NCBI GenBank assembly: GCA_016882185.1
Contig: VHCC01000023.1
Coordinates: 1 to 9,902 of the forward strand
Source: Candidatus Pelagibacterales bacterium
GTDB lineage: Bacteria > Pseudomonadota > Alphaproteobacteria > Pelagibacterales > Pelagibacteraceae
Direction: 5' to 3'
Length of the DNA: 9,902 nt
The stretch's first letter is position 1. The number at the start of each line of letters is the position of its first letter. The translations under genes were made by a program, and so were the position numbers. Below the pieces are notes generated by a model, which had not been told where the DNA came from, did no database searches, and saw nothing but the letters and a program-made list of their open reading frames with translations. Shown here piece by piece: positions 1 through 7,084 of this stretch.

Positions 1-342
1 ATGGGAATGGATGCTAAAGGACAAGTTTATAATATTAATGCGGATACGGCAGCTGGAACGATTGCTAATCAAATTAAAGCTGAAAGACTTTTGCTTATGA
101 CCGATGTACCAGGGGTTAATGATAAGCAGGGAAATTTAATATCACAGCTATCCACACAACAAGCTCTTGATTTAATTAATGATGGAACAATTACCGGAGG
201 AATGATCCCAAAAATAAAAACATGTATTAGCGCAATTGAGTCGGGCGTAAATGGTGTTGTTATTATTGATGGAAGAAAATCCCATGCTGTTCTATTTGAA
301 TTATTCTCTAATCTTGGAGCTGGAACGCTTATAGTAAAATAA
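1..342 (+). CDS. argB: Acetylglutamate kinase, C-terminal part (5' end outside window)
   Basis: This is the last 113 codons of N-acetyl-L-glutamate kinase, which phosphorylates N-acetylglutamate with ATP in the second step of arginine biosynthesis in the cytoplasm. The fragment carries the C-terminal ATP-binding half of the amino-acid kinase fold: YNINAD at fragment residues 10-15, TDVPGV at 34-39 in the nucleotide site, GGMIPKI at 66-72 with the conserved lysine, and the family's usual GT-L-I ending at 109-112. The family is about 290-300 residues long, so roughly 180 N-terminal residues lie upstream. The ATG at position 1 is an internal methionine, not the true start. The stop codon shares one base with the start of the next gene (TAATG), which suggests translational coupling. 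Whether the enzyme is arginine-inhibited cannot be judged without its N-terminus. Confidence 0.95.
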   Translation: MGMDAKGQVYNINADTAAGTIANQIKAERLLLMTDVPGVNDKQGNLISQLSTQQALDLINDGTITGGMIPKIKTCISAIESGVNGVVIIDGRKSHAVLFELFSNLGAGTLIVK

Positions 343-1010
343 TGAATGAAATTAAAAATGTAAAATTTTGGATTTTTGATTTAGATAATACACTTTATCC
401 CTCATCTACAAATTTATTTTCAAAAATTGATAAATTGATGGCAAGTTTTATAACTGAAAATTTAAATGTAAGTAATGAAGAAGCCATTCAAATAAAAAAC
501 GATTATTTTAAAAAACACGGCACAACTTTAAATGGGTTAATGAAGCATCATAATATTGATCCCCATCACTTTTTAGAATTTGTGCATAATATTGATTATA
601 GTTTTTTAAATAAGAATGAAAAACTTAATAACGAAATAAAAAATTTACCTGGAAAAAAAATTATATTTACTAATGGTTCTAGAAAACATGCAAAAAATGT
701 GGTGAGCAATTTACAGCTGGATGAAAATCTTTTTTCAATATTTGACATTGTAGATTGTGAATTTATCCCAAAACCAGAAAGATCTTCTTATGAAAGACTT
801 ATTAAAAAGTATGATATCATACCTGAACAAAGTATTTTTTTTGAGGATATTGCAAGAAATCTTAAACCCGCGCACGATCTCGGTATGAAAACGGGTTGGG
901 TAATAAATGAGGATAATTGGGCAAAAGAAGGTCATGATGAAGACCATGTTCACTTTAAAATAAAACAATTAGATCATTTTCTTGAACAGTGTAATTTGTT
1001 AATTAAATAA
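342..1010 (+). CDS. HAD-superfamily phosphatase, pyrimidine 5'-nucleotidase type
   Basis: This 222-residue cytoplasmic hydrolase has the full haloacid dehalogenase catalytic set. Motif I is FDLDNTLYP, with nucleophile D13 and acid/base D15. Motif II is TNG at 110-112. Motif III is K144 in PKP, and motif IV is FFEDIARNL with E168 and D169 for magnesium. Residues of about 20-100 form a small helical cap. The DLDNTLYP start and the ED-x-x-x-NL ending resemble the pyrimidine 5'-nucleotidase group (SDT1-like), which dephosphorylates UMP or CMP in yeast. In bacteria the substrate is usually unproven. It overlaps the argB stop by one base and ends 2 bp before dapD, so it is firmly inside an arginine/lysine biosynthesis operon. 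A role in that pathway or as a general house-cleaning phosphatase is possible. The family call is strong; the substrate is not known. Confidence 0.9.
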   Translation: MNEIKNVKFWIFDLDNTLYPSSTNLFSKIDKLMASFITENLNVSNEEAIQIKNDYFKKHGTTLNGLMKHHNIDPHHFLEFVHNIDYSFLNKNEKLNNEIKNLPGKKIIFTNGSRKHAKNVVSNLQLDENLFSIFDIVDCEFIPKPERSSYERLIKKYDIIPEQSIFFEDIARNLKPAHDLGMKTGWVINEDNWAKEGHDEDHVHFKIKQLDHFLEQCNLLIK

Positions 1011-1012
1011 AC

Positions 1013-1828
1013 ATGAGTTTAGAAAATACTATTTTACAAGCTTGGGAAGACAGAAATTCAATAAATAAAAATTCTGATAAAAAAATTATTTCAGCAATTA
1101 ATGAAACTTTAGAAAACTTAGACTCGGGCACTATTCGAGTTTGTGAAAAAAAAAATAGTGAATGGCATACCCATCAATGGATAAAAAAAGCAATTCTTTT
1201 AAGTTTTAAAACTCGAGATAACAAAATAATGTCAGGTCCCTACGCTAAATGGTTTGATAAAGTCGATGGTAAAACTGCACTTTGGGATGAAAAAAAACTT
1301 CTTAAGGCTGGATTTCGGTCAGTACCAAATGGAGTTATAAGAAAATCTGCGTACATTGGAAAAAATGTTGTACTAATGCCGTCTTTTATAAATGTAGGAG
1401 CTTATGTTGATGATGGAACAATGATTGATACTTGGTCAACAGTTGGTTCCTGTGCACAAATTGGAAAAAATTGTCATATCTCTGGAGGCGTTGGCATTGG
1501 AGGCGTATTAGAACCTCTTCAAGCAAATCCAGTTATCATTGAAGATAATTGTTTTATTGGAGCAAGATCAGAAGTGGCCGAGGGTGTTATAGTTGGCGAA
1601 GGTTCTGTAATTTCTATGGGAGTTTATCTTGGCGCTTCAACTAAAATTATAGATAGAAAAACAAATAAAATTATTTATGGAAAAGTTCCTCCTTATTCAG
1701 TGGTTGTTTCAGGAACGCTTCCAAATGAAGATAAAAATAAACCAAGTTTGTATTGTGCTGTTATCGTAAAAACAGTTGATGAAAAAACTAGAAGCAAAAC
1801 TTCAATAAACGACTTACTAAGAGATTAA
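1013..1828 (+). CDS. dapD: 2,3,4,5-tetrahydropyridine-2,6-dicarboxylate N-succinyltransferase
   Basis: DapD transfers a succinyl group from succinyl-CoA to tetrahydrodipicolinate, the entry step of the succinylase branch to diaminopimelate and lysine. At 271 residues it is close to the usual length of about 274. Residues 1-100 form the helical N-terminal domain, including the FRSVPNGVIRKSAYIG stretch at 101-116. Residues of about 110-235 are hexapeptide repeats of a left-handed beta helix (IGKNVV, INVGAY, IGKNCHISGGVGIGG, IIEDNCFIGARSEVAEG), which assembles as a trimer. D139 in MIDTWSTVG and E187 in GARSEVAEG sit where the catalytic acidic residues of the family lie. VPPYSVVVSGTLP at 225-237 ends the helix. 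The gene starts 2 bp after the phosphatase stop without a Shine-Dalgarno, and dapE follows after 1 bp. Confidence 0.97.
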   Translation: MSLENTILQAWEDRNSINKNSDKKIISAINETLENLDSGTIRVCEKKNSEWHTHQWIKKAILLSFKTRDNKIMSGPYAKWFDKVDGKTALWDEKKLLKAGFRSVPNGVIRKSAYIGKNVVLMPSFINVGAYVDDGTMIDTWSTVGSCAQIGKNCHISGGVGIGGVLEPLQANPVIIEDNCFIGARSEVAEGVIVGEGSVISMGVYLGASTKIIDRKTNKIIYGKVPPYSVVVSGTLPNEDKNKPSLYCAVIVKTVDEKTRSKTSINDLLRD

Positions 1829-1829
1829 T

Positions 1830-2990
1830 ATGCTAAAGACTATTAATGAAGTTTCTTTAGCAAGAGATCTTGTCAGATGCCAAAGCGTAACACCAAAAGA
1901 TGATGGTGCAATTAATGTTGTTGCAAAAAATCTTAAAAAATTAGGTTTTAAGTGTGAAATTATGGAGTTTAAGGAAAAAGGGACTCCACAAATTAAAAAT
2001 TTATATGCAAAAATTGGAAAAAATTCTCCAAACTTTTGTTTTGCAGGACATACTGATGTAGTTCCAGTTGGAGATCTAAAATCATGGACTGTTAATCCTT
2101 TCGGTGGTGTTATTAAAAATCAAAAACTAATTGGTCGTGGAGTTAGCGACATGAAGGGCTCTATTGCCTGTTTTATAGCAGCTGTTAGTGAATTTTTAAA
2201 AAAAAATAAAAAACTGAATGGATCAATAAGTTTACTTATAACTGGTGATGAAGAAACTGTAGCTGTTAATGGCACAAAAAAAGTAATTAAGAAATTAATT
2301 CAAAAAAAAGAAAAAATTAATTTTTGTATAGTTGGAGAGCCTACTAATGAAAATAAGTTGGGAGAAATGATTAAAATTGGAAGAAGAGGAAGTATAACCG
2401 GTCATTTAACAATAATTGGCACACAAGGTCATGTTGCTTATCCACATAGTTCTAATAACCCATCTACAATTATCATTGAGATTTTAAATAAAATAAAAAA
2501 ATTGAAACTAGACAAGGGTAATAAAGACTTCGAACCATCAAATCTTGAAATTACAAAAATTAATATTGATAATACTGCAGATAATGTCATCCCAGCTGAA
2601 GCGAAGGCCTCATTTAATATAAGATTTAATAACTTGCATACATCTAGTTCTATTAAGAAAAAACTAAACAAAATTTTTTCTTCTACTACTAAAAAATTCA
2701 AAGCTAATTATAAAATTAGATACCATGTTTCTGGAGAGTCATTTTTAACAAAACCTAATAAAACAGTTTACATGATTAAAAATGTTATAAAAAAAAGCAC
2801 TAAGATTAATCCTGTGCTATCCACTTCCGGTGGAACCTCTGATGCCCGTTTTATAAAAAAAATATCTCCATGTGTTGAATTTGGTTTAATTGCAAAAACA
2901 ATTCACCAAGTTGATGAAATGGCCAGAGTTGCTGATTTAAAAAAATTAAAAAATATATATCGAAACATTCTTTTTAATTATTTTAAGTGA
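1830..2990 (+). CDS. dapE: Succinyl-diaminopimelate desuccinylase
   Basis: DapE removes succinate from N-succinyl-LL-diaminopimelate to give LL-diaminopimelate for lysine and peptidoglycan. It is a two-zinc M20 family amidohydrolase. Visible metal and catalytic residues are H74 and D76 (GHTDVVPVGD), bridging D107 (RGVSDMKG), general base E141 with E142 (TGDEE), E170 (VGEPT) and H359 (KTIHQVDE). The dimerisation (lid) domain lies at about residues 182-295 and begins with GRRGSITG and GTQGHVAYPH. At 386 residues it is normal in length and looks intact. The lid domain and C-terminus are unusually lysine-rich (runs such as IKKLIQKKEK), as expected from strong A bias. The gene begins 1 bp after the dapD stop and its TGA overlaps the GTG of the next gene (GTGA), so dapD, dapE and the deacetylase are probably one coupled unit. 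Confidence 0.97.
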   Translation: MLKTINEVSLARDLVRCQSVTPKDDGAINVVAKNLKKLGFKCEIMEFKEKGTPQIKNLYAKIGKNSPNFCFAGHTDVVPVGDLKSWTVNPFGGVIKNQKLIGRGVSDMKGSIACFIAAVSEFLKKNKKLNGSISLLITGDEETVAVNGTKKVIKKLIQKKEKINFCIVGEPTNENKLGEMIKIGRRGSITGHLTIIGTQGHVAYPHSSNNPSTIIIEILNKIKKLKLDKGNKDFEPSNLEITKINIDNTADNVIPAEAKASFNIRFNNLHTSSSIKKKLNKIFSSTTKKFKANYKIRYHVSGESFLTKPNKTVYMIKNVIKKSTKINPVLSTSGGTSDARFIKKISPCVEFGLIAKTIHQVDEMARVADLKKLKNIYRNILFNYFK

Positions 2991-3913
2991 CAACTTGTAT
3001 ATTTACATCAAATTCCTCCATTAAGCATGACACAGGCCCTGGTCATCCAGAATGTCCGGAAAGAATCCCAGCAATCTTAACTGGTTTAAAAAAAATACAA
3101 TCACAAAAATTAATCTGGAGAGAAATTAGGTCTTTTGATGAGAAATACATTGAGCTTACCCATTCAAAAAAATATTTAGAGAAAATTGATCAATCATTTC
3201 CAAAAGAAGATCTAGTTTTTCTTGATGGAGATACAATTGTCTCTAAGGGCAGTAAAAAAGCAGCTTACGATGCTGTTGGAGCAATCATAAACGCAATCGA
3301 TGCCGTAATGAATCAAGAATTTGATAATGCCTTTTGTGTTGTAAGACCTCCTGGCCACCATGCTGAAAAAGAGCATGCCATGGGATTTTGCATATTTAAT
3401 AATGTAGCAGTGGGTGCAACTTATTTATTAGAAAAATATAAACTAGATAAAGTAGCAATCATTGATTTTGATGTTCATCATGGAAATGGGACTCAAGATA
3501 TTTTTTATAATGAAAAGAAGGTTTTATATATTTCATCCCACCAATTTCCATTCTATCCTGGCACAGGTTCTAAGGATGAAATTGGTAAATTTAACAATAT
3601 TTTAAATATTCCCCTGAAGGCGGGAACGGTTTCTGAAGAGTTTTTTAATAGTTATAAGAAAGTTTATGACAAACTGAATGAGTTTAGGCCGCAATTTATA
3701 TTATTATCAGCAGGTTTTGATGCTCACAAAAATGATCCATTAGCCAATGTAGATTTAGAGTCTAGAGACTATTACATCCTAACAAAAGAAATTATGAAAA
3801 TTGCAAAAAAAATTTGTAGTAATAAAATAGTTTCAATACTCGAAGGCGGCTATAATCTTTCAGCTATTCAAGAGAGTGCTAAATATCACGTAGAGGCTTT
3901 ATTAGAAGTTTAA
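2987..3913 (+). CDS. Histone deacetylase-superfamily zinc amidohydrolase
   Basis: This 308-residue enzyme belongs to the arginase/deacetylase fold family that includes eukaryotic histone deacetylases, bacterial AcuC and acetylpolyamine amidohydrolases. Family marks are HDTGPGHPECPER at 14-26, RPPGHHAE at 120-127 with the paired histidines H124 and H125, DFDVHHGNGT at 160-169 supplying zinc ligands D162 and H164, SAGFDAH at 241-247 supplying zinc ligand D245, and EGGYNL at 286-291 with the transition-state tyrosine Y289. All catalytic residues are present, so it should be active as a cytoplasmic deacylase. The substrate is unknown: acetyl-lysine proteins, acetylpolyamines or another N-acyl amine are all possible. 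The start is GTG at 2987, overlapping the dapE stop by four bases. No in-frame ATG lies near that would keep the conserved N-terminus, so this start is preferred. It is the last gene of the plus-strand operon. Confidence 0.93.
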   Translation: MTTCIFTSNSSIKHDTGPGHPECPERIPAILTGLKKIQSQKLIWREIRSFDEKYIELTHSKKYLEKIDQSFPKEDLVFLDGDTIVSKGSKKAAYDAVGAIINAIDAVMNQEFDNAFCVVRPPGHHAEKEHAMGFCIFNNVAVGATYLLEKYKLDKVAIIDFDVHHGNGTQDIFYNEKKVLYISSHQFPFYPGTGSKDEIGKFNNILNIPLKAGTVSEEFFNSYKKVYDKLNEFRPQFILLSAGFDAHKNDPLANVDLESRDYYILTKEIMKIAKKICSNKIVSILEGGYNLSAIQESAKYHVEALLEV

Positions 3914-3914
3914 A

Positions 3915-4652
3915 TTAATAAATAATATTTTCTAAATACAATCCTGCTGCAGGCGCTGGAGTAGCACATTGAGAGCGATCTTTAGAATTTAAAGCATCAA
4001 GTAAATCTTTTTTTGTCCATTTATTTTCACCCACAAGCTTTATGCATCCCATCATTGAACGAACTTGATGTTGTAAAAAAGACTCTGACTCAAAATAGCT
4101 ATAAATATAGTCTTCTTTTCTAAAAATATTTATTTTCTTCATTGTCTTTATTGGAGATTTTGCTCCACAAGATGTTGATCTAAACGTTGTAAAATCATGA
4201 GTGCCTACTAAAATTTGTGCAGCATCATTCATATTTTCTTCATTAAGTTTTATTTTTAATTGCCAAGCTCGATCTTTTTCTATGGAAAGTGGTGAGTCTC
4301 GATTTATAATAACGTATTTATAAATTCGCAATTTTGCATCTCGTCTTGCATCAAAATCATCATTTATTAATTCAGTTTTTAAAATGCTAATTGAGTCATC
4401 TTTTAAATGAAAATTTAAAGCATCAGTAATTTTTTTAGCATCAATGTCTTTATTGAAATCAAAGTGAAAAACTTGATGCACAGCATGGACGCCTGTATCT
4501 GTTCTTCCTGCTCCAAAAATTGTTATTTTTTTTTCAGCAATCTTTTCAATGGCCTGCTCAATTGCTTCTTGAATTGACCGACCATTCAACTGTCTTTGCC
4601 AGCCCACAAATCGGGTACCATCATATTCAACGATACATTTTAATCTTGGCAT
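3915..4652 (-). CDS. truA: tRNA pseudouridine(38-40) synthase TruA
   Basis: TruA converts uridines 38-40 in the anticodon stem-loop of many tRNAs to pseudouridine. The 245-residue protein has the full family signature: YDGT-FVGWQRQ at 10-21, GAGRTDTGVHA at 47-57 with catalytic aspartate D52, the RIYKYVI segment around 109-115 with the conserved substrate-pocket tyrosine, SFLQHQVRSMMG at 191-202, and the C-terminal APAAGLYL at 233-240. The length is normal for bacteria. Its ATG directly follows the fmt stop codon (TAA-ATG, no gap), and it is the last gene of the def-fmt-truA run. Its stop lies one base from the stop of the convergent deacetylase gene. Confidence 0.97.
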   Translation of the reverse strand: MPRLKCIVEYDGTRFVGWQRQLNGRSIQEAIEQAIEKIAEKKITIFGAGRTDTGVHAVHQVFHFDFNKDIDAKKITDALNFHLKDDSISILKTELINDDFDARRDAKLRIYKYVIINRDSPLSIEKDRAWQLKIKLNEENMNDAAQILVGTHDFTTFRSTSCGAKSPIKTMKKINIFRKEDYIYSYFESESFLQHQVRSMMGCIKLVGENKWTKKDLLDALNSKDRSQCATPAPAAGLYLENIIY

Positions 4653-5573
4653 TTATAATAGTTGTGATGCTTTTGGAATTTTATATCCTAATAAAAATTC
4701 TTTTACTTTTTGAATTTTTTTTCCAGGTCTTTGTATTTCTAAAACTTGAATTGCGTAATCTTTACAAGCAATTAAAAGATTTTCATTAAGAGTTGTGCCA
4801 ACTTTTCCTTTTTGATCTGTAACTACTGCACTCCAAATTTTAATCTTTTCATTTTTAAATTTGAAAAAAGCTCCTGGACTTGGATTTAGTGCATTGATCT
4901 GTTGCACAATTTTTTTTGCATCATTATTCCAATTAATCTCTTCATCTTCGTGTGTAATTTTTTTAGCATGGGTAGCCTTTTTATGGTCTTGTTCTACAAA
5001 TTTAGCTTTATCTTCATTTATTAAATTAATTGCTTTAATAATTAATTTTGATCCTAAAACAGATAATTGTTCACTTAATAAGCCATAATTAGATTTATGA
5101 TTAATCTCTACTTTTTCAGATAACAGAACCGGTCCCGTATCTAAACCTTTTTGAATTTTCATAATTGAGACTCCAGTAAATTGATCCCCATTCATAATTG
5201 ACCTTTGAATAGGCGCAGCACCTCGCCAATAAGGTAATAAAGAGGCATGAATATTAATAAAACCTTTTTTAGATAAACTTAAAAAATTTTCTGGAATAAT
5301 TTGACCATACGCAACAACAATGACCAAATCAGGATTAATTTTTCTAAAAAAATTTAATTCTTGCTCATTTTTTAATGAACTTGGATGATGAATATTTAGA
5401 TTATTTTTTTCTGCTTCTACATGGATAGGTGTCTTCTCAATTTTTAAGCCTCTGTTAGATTTTTTTGGCGGCTGCGTATAAACATGAACAATATCAAATT
5501 TTTCTTTAATTAATTCTTTTAATGCGGGAACAGCGAACTCTGGTGTTCCCATGAAAATTATTTTTAATGACAT
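4653..5573 (-). CDS. fmt: Methionyl-tRNA formyltransferase
   Basis: Fmt transfers a formyl group from 10-formyltetrahydrofolate to Met-tRNA(fMet), making the bacterial initiator tRNA. The N-terminal Rossmann-type catalytic domain (about 1-205) opens with FMGTPEFAVPAL at 7-18 and contains the loop NRG at 40-42 that in the family contacts the acceptor stem. The catalytic residues are N107 and H109 in INIHASLLP, and D145 in KGLDTGPVL. The C-terminal OB-like tRNA-binding domain covers about 207-306, with INALNPSPGAFF at its start. The common SLLPRWRGAAPIQ signature reads SLLPYWRGAAPIQ here, a one-residue change. At 306 residues it is normal in length. It starts 7 bp after def, with a weak AGG overlapping the def stop codon. 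Pairing with def matches the shared role in N-terminal formyl-methionine handling. Confidence 0.97.
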   Translation of the reverse strand: MSLKIIFMGTPEFAVPALKELIKEKFDIVHVYTQPPKKSNRGLKIEKTPIHVEAEKNNLNIHHPSSLKNEQELNFFRKINPDLVIVVAYGQIIPENFLSLSKKGFINIHASLLPYWRGAAPIQRSIMNGDQFTGVSIMKIQKGLDTGPVLLSEKVEINHKSNYGLLSEQLSVLGSKLIIKAINLINEDKAKFVEQDHKKATHAKKITHEDEEINWNNDAKKIVQQINALNPSPGAFFKFKNEKIKIWSAVVTDQKGKVGTTLNENLLIACKDYAIQVLEIQRPGKKIQKVKEFLLGYKIPKASQLL

Positions 5574-5580
5574 GGATTAC

Positions 5581-6111
5581 CTAAAAATTGATCTGATCTG
5601 AAACAGCTTCCTTTTTGGCTTTTGTAAGTTTTTTTAAAATGAAAGATTTTTTTAATTTTGATAAATAATCGATAAACAAGACTCCATTCAAATGATCAAT
5701 CTCGTGTTGAATACAAGTTGCAAGTAATCCCTTAGCTTTTAATAGCTGTTCTTCTCCGTTTTGGTCTAAATATTTTACGTGACACTGTTCTGGTCTTTCA
5801 ATTTCTGCAAACTGTTGAGGTAACGAAAGGCACCCTTCTTCAAAAGTACATTTTTTTTCTGATGTCCAGACGATTTCTGGATTTACAAAATACATTGGAT
5901 TATTTGGTTCTGGGTCTTTTGCGATATCTATAACAATTACTCTTTTGTGAACTCCAATTTGAACAGCGGCAAGGCCAATGCCAGGAGCAGCGTACATTGT
6001 CTCTAACATATCTTTCATTAAATTTTTAATTTCAGCATCAACTTTTTGAACTGTTTTTGATTTAATTCTCAGTTGTGGATCTGGTTCTGTTAAGATTTGC
6101 CTAATAGTCAT
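5581..6111 (-). CDS. def: Peptide deformylase
   Basis: Def removes the formyl group from the N-terminal methionine of new proteins and acts at the ribosome exit. All three motifs of the metalloenzyme family are intact: GIGLAAVQ at 44-51, EGCLSLP at 92-98 with metal ligand C94, and QHEIDH at 135-140 with metal ligands H136 and H140 and catalytic E137. The metal is expected to be ferrous iron. The 176 residues match the usual bacterial type 1 length, and the charged lysine-rich C-terminal helix (about 150-170) is typical of that type. It lies 44 bp after recR, the largest gap inside the minus-strand run apart from the SRP RNA region, and directly before fmt. It may therefore begin its own transcript. 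Confidence 0.97.
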   Translation of the reverse strand: MTIRQILTEPDPQLRIKSKTVQKVDAEIKNLMKDMLETMYAAPGIGLAAVQIGVHKRVIVIDIAKDPEPNNPMYFVNPEIVWTSEKKCTFEEGCLSLPQQFAEIERPEQCHVKYLDQNGEEQLLKAKGLLATCIQHEIDHLNGVLFIDYLSKLKKSFILKKLTKAKKEAVSDQINF

Positions 6112-6155
6112 AATGAAAAAATACTAAATCTACTTAATTAATCAAGTACTCGATA
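6112..6155 (-). promoter_or_regulatory. recR-def gap with near-palindrome and weak promoter-like boxes
   Basis: This 44-bp gap contains an imperfect 14-bp palindrome at 6133-6146 (CTTGATTAATTAAG on the minus strand, 12 of 14 positions symmetric). Overlapping it is a possible -35 TTGATT (6140-6145), and 16 bp further a weak -10 TATTTT (6118-6123). A transcript from these boxes would start almost at the def ATG, which would make def close to leaderless. No Shine-Dalgarno is present. In DNA this AT-rich such matches arise easily by chance, so this is only a candidate for an internal start of the def-fmt-truA unit. Confidence 0.2.
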
Positions 6156-6764
6156 CTAATCACTATTTAGAGAGCTGCGATATTTAAATGCTGAAAATAA
6201 TGTTCCATCATCCAAATATTCAATCTCTCCGCCCACTGGCAAACCATGAGCTAACTTTGTTACTTTCACATTTAGATTTTTAATACTATCTTTAATATAA
6301 TGAGCTGTTGTTTGTCCTTCGATTGTTGCACTTGTTGCTAGGATCACTTCTTTTACTGAGTTTGCTTTAATCCTGCTTACTAACGAACCTATTAAAAGAT
6401 CTTCAGGATTTATTCCATTTATAGCTGATAGAGTTCCTCCTAAAATATGATACTGGCCACTATAAACATTGGTGCTCTCGAGTGCCCACATATCTGCTAC
6501 ATTTTCTACTACACAAATCTGCTCATAATTATTTTTGTTACTGCAATTACAGTCAATTTTATTAGTTTTAAAATTTCCACAAATATTACAACGTGCAACA
6601 TTTTGATAAACTTTATCCAAAGCACCTGACAACGGTTTCATAATATTGTCTCTATTTTTAAGAAGATAAAGAGCAATACGTCTTGCAGATTTAGGTCCAA
6701 GTCCTGGCAATTTTGCAATTAGAAACATTAATGTTTCTAAATCTGGGTGGGAATTAGTTTTCAT
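6156..6764 (-). CDS. recR: Recombination mediator protein RecR
   Basis: RecR works with RecO (and RecF) to load RecA on SSB-coated single-stranded DNA in gap repair. The 202-residue protein has the family order: a helix-hairpin-helix region at about 8-40 (LPGLGPKSARRIALYLL), a four-cysteine zinc module at 59-74, and a TOPRIM domain beginning at ICVVENVADMWALE (83-96). It continues through YHILGG at 105-110, ILATSATIEGQTTAHYI at 141-157 and the C-terminal LAHGLPVGGEIEYLD at 171-185. The zinc module is unusual. The cysteines are C59, C62, C72 and C74, ending in C-x-C instead of the usual C-x2-C. The ATG lies 2 bp after the ybaB stop, with no Shine-Dalgarno. The dnaX-ybaB-recR order is common in bacteria and supports the call. 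Confidence 0.97.
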   Translation of the reverse strand: MKTNSHPDLETLMFLIAKLPGLGPKSARRIALYLLKNRDNIMKPLSGALDKVYQNVARCNICGNFKTNKIDCNCSNKNNYEQICVVENVADMWALESTNVYSGQYHILGGTLSAINGINPEDLLIGSLVSRIKANSVKEVILATSATIEGQTTAHYIKDSIKNLNVKVTKLAHGLPVGGEIEYLDDGTLFSAFKYRSSLNSD

Positions 6765-6766
6765 TG

Positions 6767-7084
6767 CTAAAAAGGAAGTTTAAATCCAGGAGGTAATTTT
6801 AAGCCACCAGTTATTTTTGACATCTCCTCCGATGACTTTGTATCAATTTCTTTTTTTGCATTATTAGTCGCGATAATAATTAAATCCTCTAAAACATCCT
6901 TATCCTCTGTCATTAATTTTGGATCGATATCTATCTTGATCATTTCATGATCGCCATTCAAAATTACTTTCACCGCACCGTTATTTGCAACCCCTTCGGC
7001 TTGTAGGTTCTTTAATGAGGCTTTAGCTTCCATCATTTTTTGTTGCATCTCTTGGGCTTTTTTCAACATCCCACCAAAATCCAT
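6767..7084 (-). CDS. ybaB: YbaB/EbfC family nucleoid-associated protein
   Basis: This small dimeric DNA-binding protein of 105 residues belongs to the YbaB/EbfC family, whose members bind DNA broadly and help organise the nucleoid. Typical features are the short start MDFGGMLKKAQEMQQKM with an amphipathic helix (about 5-30), the central beta region with V-K-V-x-L-N-G (38-44), a DLIIIATNNAKK helix at about 86-97 and the Gly/Pro-rich end GLKLPPGFKLPF. The gene sits between dnaX and recR as in many bacteria. Its ATG overlaps the dnaX stop by one base (TAATG). Unlike its neighbours it is preceded by a full-strength Shine-Dalgarno, so it may be translated more strongly than dnaX or recR. Confidence 0.95.
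   Translation of the reverse strand: MDFGGMLKKAQEMQQKMMEAKASLKNLQAEGVANNGAVKVILNGDHEMIKIDIDPKLMTEDKDVLEDLIIIATNNAKKEIDTKSSEEMSKITGGLKLPPGFKLPF

Noticed and set aside
1..9. ATG at the first base as the start of a complete 113-residue gene
   Set aside because: The peptide begins in the middle of the acetylglutamate kinase fold, lacking the substrate-binding N-terminal half, so the ATG is internal and the gene is cut by the window edge.
735..968. Minus-strand open frame inside the HAD phosphatase gene
   Set aside because: It lies fully inside a gene with all its catalytic motifs and encodes a hydrophobic, featureless peptide; it is a shadow of AT-rich coding DNA.
2438..2701. Minus-strand open frame inside dapE
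   Set aside because: It is antisense to the conserved DapE lid domain and shows no recognisable domain.
3943..3953. CCTGC/GCAGG inverted repeat near the end of truA as a terminator
   Set aside because: The stem is at most 4-5 bp with a 1-3 base loop, no T tract follows on either strand, and the bases encode the conserved APAAGL motif of TruA.
4520..5088. Plus-strand open frames antisense to truA and fmt (4520-4789 and 4861-5088)
   Set aside because: Both overlap well supported genes and are rich in Phe and Leu, as expected from reading lysine- and glutamate-rich genes backwards. Apparent membrane segments there are artefacts.
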